From the NCBI GenBank assembly GCA_016702335.1, contig JADJEF010000020.1, positions 1,674,001 to 1,738,000 on the forward strand: 64,000 nt of DNA, read 5' to 3'. The notes beneath the pieces were generated by a model that saw only the letters and a list, made by a program, of their open reading frames with translations, was not told the origin of the DNA and made no database searches. The DNA is from Rhodocyclaceae bacterium (GTDB lineage: Bacteria > Pseudomonadota > Gammaproteobacteria > Burkholderiales > Rhodocyclaceae). The translations under genes and the position numbers were made by a program. Shown one piece after another: positions 7,971-16,654 of the stretch (positions are counted from its first letter, which is position 1; every line of letters begins with the position of its first letter).

Positions 7971-8966
7971 TCACATCCGTAATTCCTGTTCTTTCAGGTC
8001 CTGAACCAGCTGGCGCAACGCAGCGCGCTCGTGCGCCGGCAAGAACAGTGGCGCGCGCGCTGCGCACTGCTGGGTAAGCGTGGCGAGCAGCGGATCGCCG
8101 TCTCGCCAGCGCCGACTTGCGGTCAACAGGGTCGCCAGTGCCTCGGCGTCGTTCCACGGAAAGTAGCCACCGTAGTCGGCACCGAGCATGCCGACATTGC
8201 CATCGACGCGCGAGGCGAGCACCGGCGTGCCGCAGGCGGCCGCCTCCATGATCACGTGCGCGCCACCTTCCATGCGGCTGCAATGCACCAGCACATGGGC
8301 ATGCTGAATGCGCCGGCGCGTTTCGGCATACGGCAAGCCACCGAGCCAGTGGTAGTTCGGCGCCACGGCCATGGTCGCCTGCGCGGCTTCGCCCAGCGCC
8401 GGATCGAGCGCGACGCCAATGTGGTCAATGCGAATGCCCAGTTCATCACGCAGCAGGCGCGCCACAGCGAACAGCGTCTGCGGCGATTTTTCTTCGCGCA
8501 GGTGGCCCACCATCAGCGCGCGCAAAAAGCGTGTCGGCTTGGCCACGGTGCGGCGCGCGGTGGTCGATTGAAAGATCACGCGCGACTTGGCGCGTAGGGC
8601 TGTGGGCAGTTGCTGCGGCGCGCACTCCTGCAGCGTGACCAGAATACGGGCCAGTTCCAGCGAGCGCTGTGCGTCGGCATCGCTGGCAAGATCGCGATAC
8701 AGATCGGTGCCGGTCAGCGCCACGCACAACCCGGCACTGCCGCGCTGCGCGTGCCACGCTGCCACCGAGGCCGCCGAGCGGCGCGCATGCAGGGCGATCA
8801 TCACCTCGTCACCGGCGGCATCGGCATCGGGCCAGGCCTTGACCAGGCGCACCCGCGCCACCGCGGCGAGATGCGCGGCCCAGCGCCGGGCGGTCTGCCA
8901 GTTGCCGTTGTTGGCATCGGCCAGCGCCGGGGTGACAATGACGACTTGCGTCTTCAAACCTTTCAA
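7971..8966 (-). CDS. senB: SenB-like glycosyltransferase (selenosugar synthase family)
   Basis: About 331 residues from a TTG at 8966, chosen because GGAG lies 8 bases upstream; a second TTG at 8957 is the alternative. The product starts LKGLKTQVVIVTPALADANN and has the GT-B retaining glycosyltransferase pattern: a GNWQTARRWAAHL N-domain, GHLREEKSP, and a C-domain with SRMEGGAHVIMEAAACGTPVL. It is the TIGR04348-type enzyme found next to SenA; characterised SenB makes a selenosugar from UDP-sugar and selenophosphate. The head-to-head SenA-like gene starts 12 bases away. Copy 2 of the dispersed repeat encodes ASRRWRDGD near the C-terminus. No senC/selD is nearby. Confidence 0.82.
   Translation of the reverse strand: MKGLKTQVVIVTPALADANNGNWQTARRWAAHLAAVARVRLVKAWPDADAAGDEVMIALHARRSAASVAAWHAQRGSAGLCVALTGTDLYRDLASDADAQRSLELARILVTLQECAPQQLPTALRAKSRVIFQSTTARRTVAKPTRFLRALMVGHLREEKSPQTLFAVARLLRDELGIRIDHIGVALDPALGEAAQATMAVAPNYHWLGGLPYAETRRRIQHAHVLVHCSRMEGGAHVIMEAAACGTPVLASRVDGNVGMLGADYGGYFPWNDAEALATLLTASRRWRDGDPLLATLTQQCAARAPLFLPAHERAALRQLVQDLKEQELRM
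8094..8120 (-). repeat. Dispersed bipartite repeat, copy 2 (inside senB)
   Basis: On the minus strand GCAAGTCGGCGCTGG-CGAG-ACGGCGAT, read in frame as ASRRWRDGD in the senB-like product. Confidence 0.85.
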
Positions 8967-8978
8967 ACGATCTGCTCC

Positions 8979-10136
8979 ATGACCACCGATTACTCCATTG
9001 CCACGCGTGCGCGCACCGCCAATGCGGCGACGCTGACCAGCATGCTGCAGGATACCCGCCAGCTTACCCTCGCGCTGCTCGACGCCTACGTGCAAGCGCT
9101 CGGGCCGGCGCTACGCATTCCGTACGCGCCCGAGCTCAATCCACCCTTGTGGGAAGTGGGCCATGTAGCGTGGTTTCAGGACTACTGGCTGGCGCGCAAT
9201 CCCGAGCGCGCACGCGGGCTCGCGGCTAACCCGGAGTGCGCCCGCCCACCGGGCCGGGAGGCTCAGGCTGATGGCTGGTACGACTCCAGCCGGGTCGCGC
9301 ACACTGCCCGCTGGTCGCTGCCACTGCCCGATCTGACAACCACCTGCGACTACCTCGCCGCCAGCCTTCAGGAAAGTCTGGCGCTGCTCGCGGACGACGG
9401 GCAACGCGGTGCCGACCCCTACTTCTATCAGCTCGCCCTGTTCCACGAAGACATGCATGCCGAGGCGGCGTGCTACATGGCGCAGACGCTGGACATCGCG
9501 CTGCCTGCGACCCTGATGCGGCAGGCCAGGCAGTTACCACTCGCGTACGACATTCACCTTGCCGCGCAATCGTGGACACTCGGTGGGCAGGGCGTGGGTT
9601 TCGCTTTTGACAACGAGCTCCCAGTGCGCCCACAAGCGCTGGCGCGGTTTGCCATCGATAGTGTGCCGGTCACCTGGCGACGCTTTCTGCCACCAGTCGA
9701 GGCCGGATGCCTGCCTTGCCCGGCCTATCTGCGGCGGCGCGATGGCGAGTGGCAGGCCAGGTGCTATGGCAGCTGGCAAACCCTCGATCTCGACACTGCG
9801 GCGGAGCATCTGACCCAGTACGAGGCGCAGGCCTGGTGTGACTGGGCTGGCCGTCGCCTGCCCAGCGAAGTCGAATGGGAATGCGCCGCTCTGAGCGCAA
9901 GCGGCTTTCATTGGGGCGAGGTTTGGGAATGGACAGGTAGCCGCTTCGCACCCTTTCCCGGCTTTGTTGCCCACCCCTATCGCGACTATTCGCGCTTCGG
10001 CTTTGACGAGCAGCGCCCGGTGCTCAAGGGCGCCAGCCGGGCCACCCACCCACGCATGGCGCACCCGAAATACCGCAATTATTTTCCTGCGCAGCGCTTC
10101 GATATGCATTCCGGCTTTCGCAGTTGCGCGTTGTGA
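8979..10136 (+). CDS. senA: SenA/EgtB-like non-haem iron synthase
   Basis: About 385 residues from the ATG at 8979. The N-terminal DinB-like domain carries the iron ligands: HVAWFQDYW and LFHEDMHAEA, the H-x3-H-x-E motif of EgtB-type sulfoxide synthases. The C-terminal half is the FGE-sulfatase domain (RRLPSEVEWECAA, GEVWEWTGSRF, ending GFRSC). EgtB joins a thiol to hercynine; SenA does so with a selenosugar. Pairing with the SenB-type glycosyltransferase favours SenA over EgtB. An egtD 1.9 kb downstream can supply hercynine. The start codon almost abuts that of senB and lacks a clear ribosome site, so expression of the two may be linked. Confidence 0.84.
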   Translation: MTTDYSIATRARTANAATLTSMLQDTRQLTLALLDAYVQALGPALRIPYAPELNPPLWEVGHVAWFQDYWLARNPERARGLAANPECARPPGREAQADGWYDSSRVAHTARWSLPLPDLTTTCDYLAASLQESLALLADDGQRGADPYFYQLALFHEDMHAEAACYMAQTLDIALPATLMRQARQLPLAYDIHLAAQSWTLGGQGVGFAFDNELPVRPQALARFAIDSVPVTWRRFLPPVEAGCLPCPAYLRRRDGEWQARCYGSWQTLDLDTAAEHLTQYEAQAWCDWAGRRLPSEVEWECAALSASGFHWGEVWEWTGSRFAPFPGFVAHPYRDYSRFGFDEQRPVLKGASRATHPRMAHPKYRNYFPAQRFDMHSGFRSCAL

Positions 10137-10212
10137 CCTTGCGGGCATACCGCTTGCGCTGCTGTTGATTGTCAAGCAGTCAGTGGGTAAGTTCAGCGGG
10201 CAAATTCGGTGA

Positions 10213-10229
10213 TTGACTCGGGCAGTCAA
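10213..10229. promoter_or_regulatory. Palindrome TTGACT-N5-AGTCAA upstream of the MltF-like gene
   Basis: A perfect 6-bp inverted repeat with a 5-bp centre in the 260-bp gap before the gene at 10397. It could be an operator, or TTGACT could be part of a -35 element. Nothing else was recognised in 10137-10396. Confidence 0.3.
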
Positions 10230-10396
10230 CATAGAGATACTCACAGCGCGCGCGTTCGACTTCCTGGTCTTTTTTGCGCCATGCGCGCCAGCCAGTCATG
10301 TGCACGCGATGTGTGCAGAACAACAACAGCATCCAGCGAATGGCCGCAGGCTTAGCGCGGGCAGAACGCGATGCAGCATGGAGGGAAATCGCGACA

Positions 10397-11971
10397 ATGT
10401 CACCGGTTCGGCGTCGTTGGCACCTATGGCTTGGCCTCGCTGTTGCGGTGCTGCTTGCTGCGGCGTGCGGGCGCATCGAAGCGCCGCAGCGCGAGGGCGC
10501 ACTGGTGGTTGCCGCGTTTCCCGAACCGGGCGCGATCGTCTTGCCTGATGGCACCCACGCCCACGGCATCGCCTACGACTACCTCGACGGCTTCGCGCGG
10601 CAACTGGGCGTGCCAATGCGCTTCATTACCGTGGAAAGCTTCGAAGAGCTGGAACTCCTGGTGCGCGAAGGGCGCGTGCATATCGGGGCGTTCATCAACT
10701 CGACCCCGGCACCCAAAGGCGTCATCTTTTCCAAGACCCTGGCATCAATGCCGCTCTGGGTCGTGCAACATGCCGACAATGTCGGGCCGCACGCAATATC
10801 CGACCTGCCGGGACGAACGGTTCATGTCGCCTACGGCTCGCCCGCGGCCGCCGCACTGCAGGCCATGCGTGCGGAGCAGCAGCCGGTGATCATGGAAGTC
10901 CGTGACACCAATCAGCAGGACCTGTTGCGCCTGGTTGCCAACCGGCAGGTTGACTATGCCGCGGTCGACGAACTGAACATGCGCGTGGCGGCCAATTTTC
11001 AGCCGGACCTGCAGCCCGTGGTTCGGCTGTTTGGCAAGCGCGAGTTCGCTTTCGCCTTTCCCGAGGACATCGACCCGGTCTTGTATGAGGCGATGGAAAA
11101 ATACATTGATGAAGCCTCTGCCAACGGCACCACACAGCGGCTCTACGACACGTACTACGGGCACATTCAGCGCATCGGCCCGGCGCTCGCCGATGCCTTT
11201 CTGGCTGACGTAAAGACGCTGCTGCCCCGGTTGCGGGTGCACTTTCAGCGGGCGCAGGAACGCACCGGGCTGGACTGGCGTCTGGTCGCTGCGCTGGCCT
11301 ATCAGGAATCAAAGTGGGACGCGACAGCGACGTCATTTACCAGTGTGCGCGGCCTGATGATGCTGACCGAGGACACAGCCGACTTGCTCAATGTCAGCAA
11401 TCGCCTGGACGCAGGCGAAAGCATTCGTGGCGGCGCTGACTACCTGTTGTATCTGATGGGCCAGTTGCCCGAGTCCGTGGTTCTGCCCGACCGGCTCTAC
11501 ATGGCCCTTGCCGCCTACAACCTGGGCATGGGCCACCTCAAGGGCGCGCGCGCCATTGCGCTGAGCGAAGGCAAGAATGCCGATGTGTGGGTCGAGCTCA
11601 AGCAGGTCTTGCCGTTGCTCAGCAAGCCCGAGTACTACCAGCGCCTGAAGTCCGGGCGGGCACGGGGTGGTGAGGCGGTCATTCTGGTCGAGAACGTGCG
11701 CAACCTGTTCGGCATGCTCTCACGCATTGAACCGCCCTATGAAGGACCTCTGGCCAACCCTGAAATTTCGGTTGGCCGCACCATGGTGGCGACCATTCAG
11801 CCCTCCACCGCCCCCCCGCCTACGGAAACCTTGCCGGCATCTTTGCGCCAGGGTACACGCTGGATGCTGCCTACGGTGGGCGACCTGCGCTTGCCAGGGG
11901 TGCGCACCTTGCCGAACCTCGGCATGGGTGCGAATGCCGGCGAGGTCAAGCCGACACCAACCAGAAACTAG
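10397..11971 (+). CDS. MltF-like membrane-bound lytic transglycosylase
   Basis: About 524 residues starting MSPVRRRWHLWLGL. The signal peptide ends in a lipobox (LLAAACG), so this is a lipoprotein. Residues 35-260 form a type-3 periplasmic solute-binding domain (GTHAHGIAYDYLDGFARQL, GRVHIGAFINS, VDYAAVDELNM). An SLT lysozyme-like domain follows, with the catalytic Glu in AYQESKWDATATS, then VRGLMMLTEDTADLL and AAYNLGMGHL. This SBP-plus-SLT order is that of MltF, which cleaves peptidoglycan glycan strands. A Pro-rich tail of about 80 residues is extra. It sits between senA and egtD, with no obvious functional link. Confidence 0.87.
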   Translation: MSPVRRRWHLWLGLAVAVLLAAACGRIEAPQREGALVVAAFPEPGAIVLPDGTHAHGIAYDYLDGFARQLGVPMRFITVESFEELELLVREGRVHIGAFINSTPAPKGVIFSKTLASMPLWVVQHADNVGPHAISDLPGRTVHVAYGSPAAAALQAMRAEQQPVIMEVRDTNQQDLLRLVANRQVDYAAVDELNMRVAANFQPDLQPVVRLFGKREFAFAFPEDIDPVLYEAMEKYIDEASANGTTQRLYDTYYGHIQRIGPALADAFLADVKTLLPRLRVHFQRAQERTGLDWRLVAALAYQESKWDATATSFTSVRGLMMLTEDTADLLNVSNRLDAGESIRGGADYLLYLMGQLPESVVLPDRLYMALAAYNLGMGHLKGARAIALSEGKNADVWVELKQVLPLLSKPEYYQRLKSGRARGGEAVILVENVRNLFGMLSRIEPPYEGPLANPEISVGRTMVATIQPSTAPPPTETLPASLRQGTRWMLPTVGDLRLPGVRTLPNLGMGANAGEVKPTPTRN

Positions 11972-11982
11972 CGAACCGGTGC

Positions 11983-12016
11983 CCTCGATTCAGGGCCGTT
12001 TGACTCTGAATCGAGG
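11983..12016. terminator. Strong hairpin between converging genes
   Basis: CCTCGATTCAG (11983-11993) and its perfect complement CTGAATCGAGG (12006-12016) enclose a 12-base loop. It lies between the ends of the MltF-like gene and egtD and is a plausible bidirectional terminator, although no long U-tract follows. Confidence 0.6.
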
Positions 12017-12023
12017 CCTGGCT

Positions 12024-12983
12024 TTACCGCGTGCGCGCCTGGGCGGCGAATATGGCAAACCAGCCGAGTTCGTCGCTCCAGTGGTGCAGTTCGCTAAAGC
12101 CGGCCTGGCGCAACAGCGCCGCGAAATCATCGACACGCCACTTGTAGGAATTCTCGGTATGCAGGCGCTCGCCCCTGGCGAAGTGGCGTTGGCCGCCGGG
12201 CCACCTGACCGTCACCGCGTGCACCGCCTCAAGGTGCATCTCAATGCGCGACTCCTGCTCATTGAATAAGGCGACATGCCGCCAGTCCTCAATCCGCAAG
12301 TCGGCGCTGGTGAGACGGCGAAGATGGCGCAAGAGGTTGCGATTGAACGCTGCCGTCACCTGCAGGGGGTCGTCGTAGGCCAGTTCGAGCACCTCGCGTG
12401 GCTTGACCAGATCGACACCGATCAAGAGCGCACCGCCCAGACTGGCAGCGTGCGCCTCGCGCAGAAAACCCAGAGCGTCTGCGGGAGTGAAGTTGCCGAT
12501 ACTCGAACCGGGATAGAAGAGCGTGCGTGGCCCCGTGCCCACCTCGTCGGGCAGACGAATGTGCGTAGAAAAATCCAGCCCGACGCCGAGCATGTCCATC
12601 TGCGGGTGCTGGCGCTGCAGGCAGTGCAGTGAATCGCGCAGGTAATCGACCGAAATATCGACGGCGACATAGCGCGCCACGTCAAATTCGCTGAACAGAC
12701 GCGCGGCTTTTTCGCAGTTACCCGCCCCCAGATCGACCAGGGTACCGACGACGCCGAGCGTCTTCGCCATCTCGGGCGCATGCGCGGCAAAGATCGCGGC
12801 CTCAGTGCGCGTGGGGTAGTACTCCTCAAGCTCGGTGATCGCGGCAAACAGGCGGGAGCCCAGCGCGTCGTAAAGATACTTGGGCGAGATGGTGGCCACC
12901 GGCGCCGAGAGACCGGCGAGCAGTTCGGCGCGGATAGCGGCGGGATCGCTCTGTGCGATCTGCAGGAAGCGTGGCGTCTTCAC
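12024..12983 (-). CDS. egtD: L-histidine N-alpha-methyltransferase EgtD
   Basis: A 319-residue SAM-dependent methyltransferase starting at GTG 12983. It shows the family core: SPKYLYDALGSRLFAAI, TRTEAAIFAAHA, the SAM site LVDLGAGNCEKA, FYPGSSIGNFTPADA, and the C-terminal EQESRIEMHLEAVH and HTENSYKW. EgtD trimethylates histidine to hercynine, the acceptor for ergothioneine or selenoneine. The GTG overlaps the stop of a 60-codon upstream ORF (GTGA), implying translational coupling. Copy 3 of the dispersed repeat encodes RRLTSADLR where homologues have an equal-length segment. Confidence 0.92.
   Translation of the reverse strand: MKTPRFLQIAQSDPAAIRAELLAGLSAPVATISPKYLYDALGSRLFAAITELEEYYPTRTEAAIFAAHAPEMAKTLGVVGTLVDLGAGNCEKAARLFSEFDVARYVAVDISVDYLRDSLHCLQRQHPQMDMLGVGLDFSTHIRLPDEVGTGPRTLFYPGSSIGNFTPADALGFLREAHAASLGGALLIGVDLVKPREVLELAYDDPLQVTAAFNRNLLRHLRRLTSADLRIEDWRHVALFNEQESRIEMHLEAVHAVTVRWPGGQRHFARGERLHTENSYKWRVDDFAALLRQAGFSELHHWSDELGWFAIFAAQARTR
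12296..12322 (+). repeat. Dispersed bipartite repeat, copy 3 (inside egtD)
   Basis: GCAAGTCGGCGCTGG-TGAG-ACGGCGAA; the complementary strand codes for RRLTSADLR in EgtD. Confidence 0.85.
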
Positions 12984-13162
12984 TGGACGGCCTTGATACC
13001 GTTGGCCGCCTTGGGCAGCGCGCGCTCGTCGGCATCTTCCGCCATGGCATTGACCGGCGTGTCGCGCCCCGAGGGGTTCCGCGACAGCGTGGCACCACAG
13101 ACACTGAGTAGAAAAGAGATCGCAGCTGGCATCAAGGTGTTATTGGTGAAGTGTGCAAGCAT
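12980..13162 (-). CDS. Small ORF translationally coupled to egtD
   Basis: A 60-residue product starting MLAHFTNNTLMPAAISFLLS, with a near-perfect GGAGG 7 bases before the ATG. Residues 10-27 are hydrophobic; the rest is polar. Its TGA overlaps the GTG start of egtD. The strong ribosome site and the overlap argue that it is translated, while egtD itself has only a weak site. It may be a leader whose translation sets EgtD yield, or a small membrane protein. No family recognised. Confidence 0.5.
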   Translation of the reverse strand: MLAHFTNNTLMPAAISFLLSVCGATLSRNPSGRDTPVNAMAEDADERALPKAANGIKAVQ

Positions 13163-13293
13163 CAGGAAACCTCCAAGTAAAGCGGAGCGAGCGTCTGGGC
13201 GTTATTCGCTGTGCAGGCTAGTGCCCAGCCCAACAGAGGCGGAGATTTTTGGTTGAGCTCTGCATCTGGCGGCACGCCTGCTGTGCGCGAAAT

Positions 13294-14853
13294 CTATTTT
13301 TTGCGCACAAAAATGAAATCGCCGCCCTCGTGACCCACTTGACGGATGTCGCTGTACTGGGGTGTCTGTTGGGCGCTCAACACTACCTGGCGGCGCATCG
13401 AAGAGAAAATCTGGCTCATATCGACGATACCGGTATTGGCCCAAAGCGCATCGAGGAAAGCCTTGGCAAACACCGAGTGGCTGCCGCCGCCCGCATCCTC
13501 GACCGGTTCGAGTCCGCCGGACACGAGGGCGGTTCGGGCTTTTTTATGCGCCAAGCGGGTGAAGTCGTCGAGTGCATTCATCTGCATTGAGAGGCTGCGC
13601 GTCAGCGTGCCGGCATAGCAGCTGTCGGCTACCAGCAGGACATGCTTGGCGCGCGTGCCACGCACCATGTCGGCAATGTCGGAATTCGACAGCCAGTTGG
13701 CGCGCCGATTGGCGTCGGCATCCACCGGCAACCAGAATCCGCGGTCGGAATCGACGTCGAGATAGCCGTGCCCGGCGTAGTAGATCAACAGGTTGTCAGC
13801 GTCGGTGAGACGACGGCGCAGATCGTCAAAGGAATCCAGCATCTGGTTGCGCGTGGGGTCGACCAGCAGAGTGACCTTGAAGCCATATTCTTTCTGCAGC
13901 AGATCCGCTACCGTGCGCGCGTCATGCACGGCGGTCTTGAGCGGCGTGACCGAACGGTACTTGTCGATGCCGATCACCAAAGCATGGTAGTTACCAAAGT
14001 TGAGCTTGGTATTGGTGGGCTGTGCCAGAGGCTTCATGCGCGCCGGTGCCGCCTCGCCAAGCGCGGCGAGCCGGGAACGGGCGAGACTCTCGAAACTACC
14101 GTTGGGAAACTTGTGCAAATAGGCCTGAAAGTCGGCCGGATTCGTGCTGGCCTTGACGCTATCCCAGAAGGCCAGATCAATGCTGGCAGGGGCTACGGTC
14201 GGCGAGGCCATTGCCTGCGTCGATGCCACCAGCGCGGGCAGGCCGGCAACCAGATTGGCGACCGGCGTCGATTTATCGAGACTGTCGCCAAAGCTGCTTA
14301 CTGCCTGATTCCAGGCGGGCAAAAAGTTCATGCTGAAGGCGGGGAAGGGCACCGCCGATTTGCCCGCGCTGGCCAGTTGATCGAGCGGTGCGCCGCTGCC
14401 ATCCACCAGCGTTCCGGCGAAGTTGACGGTATGTTCGGCGAACGATACCTGACGGAGGGTAATCTGGATGTCGAGCGCCAACGCCAACTGGCACTTCTGC
14501 TCCTGCAACTCGCCCAGAGAATTGATTTTTACCGTTTCACGAAACCGCGAGGTGAGCATCTCGGTGAGCTCGGTCACGCGCGCCTTGGGGTCAACTTCGG
14601 CGGACTGGGCGCCCCATTGCGTGCCGAGCGTGTGCATTTCACCGAGGTGGTTGAAGGCCTTGGTGGTGTTCTCGGTCAGCATCAGACACATTTTGGCCGC
14701 CGCGTACTGGCGGGCCGCGCGCGACGACAGCGCCTTGAACGGGTCGTCAGCCTTGGAATACTGCGGCGGAGTGGCGCAGGCACTAAGCAGCAGGGTCAGG
14801 GCGGTGAAGAAAGGGAGGCGGAACTGTGTCCGCGCGGACTTTGCGGCAGGCAT
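13294..14853 (-). CDS. Caspase-like (peptidase C14) lipoprotein
   Basis: A 519-residue product with a lipoprotein signal (LTLLLSACATPP). Residues 30-250 form an N-terminal region of unknown fold. A link follows that resembles a polysaccharide-repeat or EF-type adaptor (DFQAYLHKFPNGSFESLA). Residues 285-515 form a caspase p20-like domain: YHALVIGIDKYRSVTPLKTA, the catalytic His in IYYAGHGYLD, the catalytic Cys in LLVADSCYAGTL, and VSGGLEPVEDAGGGSHSVF. Both dyad residues are present, so it is probably an active cysteine peptidase of the metacaspase/paracaspase type, unusually anchored as an envelope lipoprotein. No adjacent partner suggests its substrate. Confidence 0.85.
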   Translation of the reverse strand: MPAAKSARTQFRLPFFTALTLLLSACATPPQYSKADDPFKALSSRAARQYAAAKMCLMLTENTTKAFNHLGEMHTLGTQWGAQSAEVDPKARVTELTEMLTSRFRETVKINSLGELQEQKCQLALALDIQITLRQVSFAEHTVNFAGTLVDGSGAPLDQLASAGKSAVPFPAFSMNFLPAWNQAVSSFGDSLDKSTPVANLVAGLPALVASTQAMASPTVAPASIDLAFWDSVKASTNPADFQAYLHKFPNGSFESLARSRLAALGEAAPARMKPLAQPTNTKLNFGNYHALVIGIDKYRSVTPLKTAVHDARTVADLLQKEYGFKVTLLVDPTRNQMLDSFDDLRRRLTDADNLLIYYAGHGYLDVDSDRGFWLPVDADANRRANWLSNSDIADMVRGTRAKHVLLVADSCYAGTLTRSLSMQMNALDDFTRLAHKKARTALVSGGLEPVEDAGGGSHSVFAKAFLDALWANTGIVDMSQIFSSMRRQVVLSAQQTPQYSDIRQVGHEGGDFIFVRKK

Positions 14854-15105
14854 GCGATCTCCCGGATGGTGCGACGAATCCGCGTCATGTTACTCGCTAC
14901 CCTGTGCGACAACCGAACACAACCGGGAATGCTGACCTTCACGGGCAAAAGAGGCTTCGCTCCCGGCCTGCATTTTGCGCATGACCGTCGCGCCCAACAT
15001 CACCTAGCCCAGGGCAACCAACGAATCCAACTCGTTGAAACCCTCGAAGGTCAGGATGGCGATGTGCATGAGAACGCTGCCCCACCTGCACCGATGACCA
15101 AAAGG

Positions 15106-15120
15106 AATCCCTGCGGGATT
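15106..15120. terminator. Short hairpin downstream of the dehydrogenase gene
   Basis: AATCCC-TGC-GGGATT is a perfect 6-bp stem. On the minus strand it is followed by CCTTTTGG, giving a weak intrinsic terminator for the gene ending at 15149. It lies in the 295-bp gap 14854-15148, where no gene was seen; part of the gap (15088-15126) resembles a stretch in topB. Confidence 0.4.
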
Positions 15121-15148
15121 TGCGGATGCTGGCGACGATAGCTGTGCC

Positions 15149-16642
15149 TCAGTTGCTCGGAAAGCTGAACTGCGCCTTGGCCAGCGGCTGCATCGGCCAG
15201 CGCTGGGTCAGGGTCTTGCGCCGGGTGTAAAAACGCACGCCATCAGGGCCGTAGATGTGCAGGTCGCCAAACAGCGAACGCTTCCAGCCGCCGAACGAGT
15301 GATACGCCACCGGCACCGGCAGCGGCACATTGACGCCGACCATTCCGATTGACACGGTGTCGCAGAACGCTCGTGCAGTGCCACCGTCGCGGGTGAAGAT
15401 GCACACGCCGTTGCCGTATTCGTGCGCTTCAATCAGCGCAATGGCTTCTTCCAGCGTCTTGACGCGCACGATCTGCAGCACCGGGCCGAAGATTTCTTCC
15501 TTGTACGAAACCATATCGGGGCGCACGTTGTCGAGTAGCGTGCCGCCGAGGAAGAAGCCATTCTCATGGCCCGCGACTTTCAGGCTGCGGCCGTCGACCA
15601 CCAGCTTGGCGCCATCTTTCTCGGCGCTGTCGATGTAGCCTTTGACCTTGTCGCGATGCACTTTGGAGACCAGCGGGCCCATCTCGCTGCTGCGGTCCAT
15701 GCCGTTGCCGATCTTGAGCGATTGCACCTTGGGCGTCAGCTTGCCAATCAGCGCGTCCGCGACTTCGTCACCCACGGCCACGACCACCGAAATCGCCATG
15801 CAGCGCTCGCCGCACGAACCGTAGGCGGCACCCATGATGGCATTGGTGGCGTTGTCCAGATCCGCATCGGGCATGACCACGGCGTGGTTCTTGGCTCCGC
15901 CTAGCGCCTGCACGCGCTTGCCGTGTGCCGTGCCGGTGCGGTAAATGTACTCGGCAATCGGCGTCGAGCCGACGAAGCTGATCGCCTGCACACGTTTGTC
16001 GGTGAGCAGGGTGTCGACGGCTTCCTTGTCGCCATTGACCACGTTGAACACGCCGTCGGGCAGACCGGCTTCCTTGAGCAGTTCGGCGACGATCATCGGG
16101 CAGCCGGGGTCTTTCTCCGACGGCTTGAGCACGAAGGTATTGCCGCAGGCGATGGCGATGGGGAACATCCACATCGGCACCATCGCCGGGAAATTGAAGG
16201 GGGTGATGCCGGCCACGACACCCAGCGGACGCATCTCGGACCACGAGTCGATCTCGGGGCCGACATCGCGGTTGTGCTCGCCCTTGAGCAACTCGGGTGC
16301 GCCACAGGCGTATTCGACCACTTCAATGCCGCGCTGCAATTCACCCAGCGCGTCGTCCCACACCTTGCCGTGCTCGGTGGTGATGGCTTCGACAATACGG
16401 TCGGCGTGCTTTTCCAGCAGCGCCTTGAAGTTGAACATCACGCGCGCGCGCTTGAGCGGCGGCGTCGCGCGCCAGGCCGGGAAGGCGGCTTCGGCGGCGG
16501 CAATGGCCGACTCGACGGTCGCCTTGCTGGCCAGCGCGACATGGAGCTTGACTGCGCCAGTGGCGGGGTTGGTGACGGGGGCGGGGCGATTGTTGTCGGC
16601 GACGATAGTGCCGTTGATCCAGTGGCCGAGGGTAGTAGTCAT
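15149..16642 (-). CDS. mmsA: CoA-acylating (methyl)malonate-semialdehyde dehydrogenase
   Basis: A 497-residue aldehyde dehydrogenase of the MmsA type. Landmarks are GHWINGTIVADNN at the N-terminus, PLGVVAGITPFNFPAMVPMW, FVGSTPIAEYIY, and GSCGERCMAISV with the catalytic Cys. YHSFGGWKRSLFGD is characteristic of the CoA-dependent subfamily. It turns malonate or methylmalonate semialdehyde into acetyl- or propionyl-CoA. It lies 12 bases after the omega-aminotransferase gene, so the pair probably degrades beta-alanine or a related omega-amino acid; valine degradation is the alternative. The divergent LysR gene is the likely regulator. Confidence 0.93.
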   Translation of the reverse strand: MTTTLGHWINGTIVADNNRPAPVTNPATGAVKLHVALASKATVESAIAAAEAAFPAWRATPPLKRARVMFNFKALLEKHADRIVEAITTEHGKVWDDALGELQRGIEVVEYACGAPELLKGEHNRDVGPEIDSWSEMRPLGVVAGITPFNFPAMVPMWMFPIAIACGNTFVLKPSEKDPGCPMIVAELLKEAGLPDGVFNVVNGDKEAVDTLLTDKRVQAISFVGSTPIAEYIYRTGTAHGKRVQALGGAKNHAVVMPDADLDNATNAIMGAAYGSCGERCMAISVVVAVGDEVADALIGKLTPKVQSLKIGNGMDRSSEMGPLVSKVHRDKVKGYIDSAEKDGAKLVVDGRSLKVAGHENGFFLGGTLLDNVRPDMVSYKEEIFGPVLQIVRVKTLEEAIALIEAHEYGNGVCIFTRDGGTARAFCDTVSIGMVGVNVPLPVPVAYHSFGGWKRSLFGDLHIYGPDGVRFYTRRKTLTQRWPMQPLAKAQFSFPSN

Positions 16643-16654
16643 GGTGGTTATCCT

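Noticed and set aside
8610..8978. Upstream in-frame extension of the SenA-like gene through the senB gene
   Set aside because: The extension is antisense to a conserved glycosyltransferase and has no homology-like features; the ATG at 8979 fits the family N-terminus.
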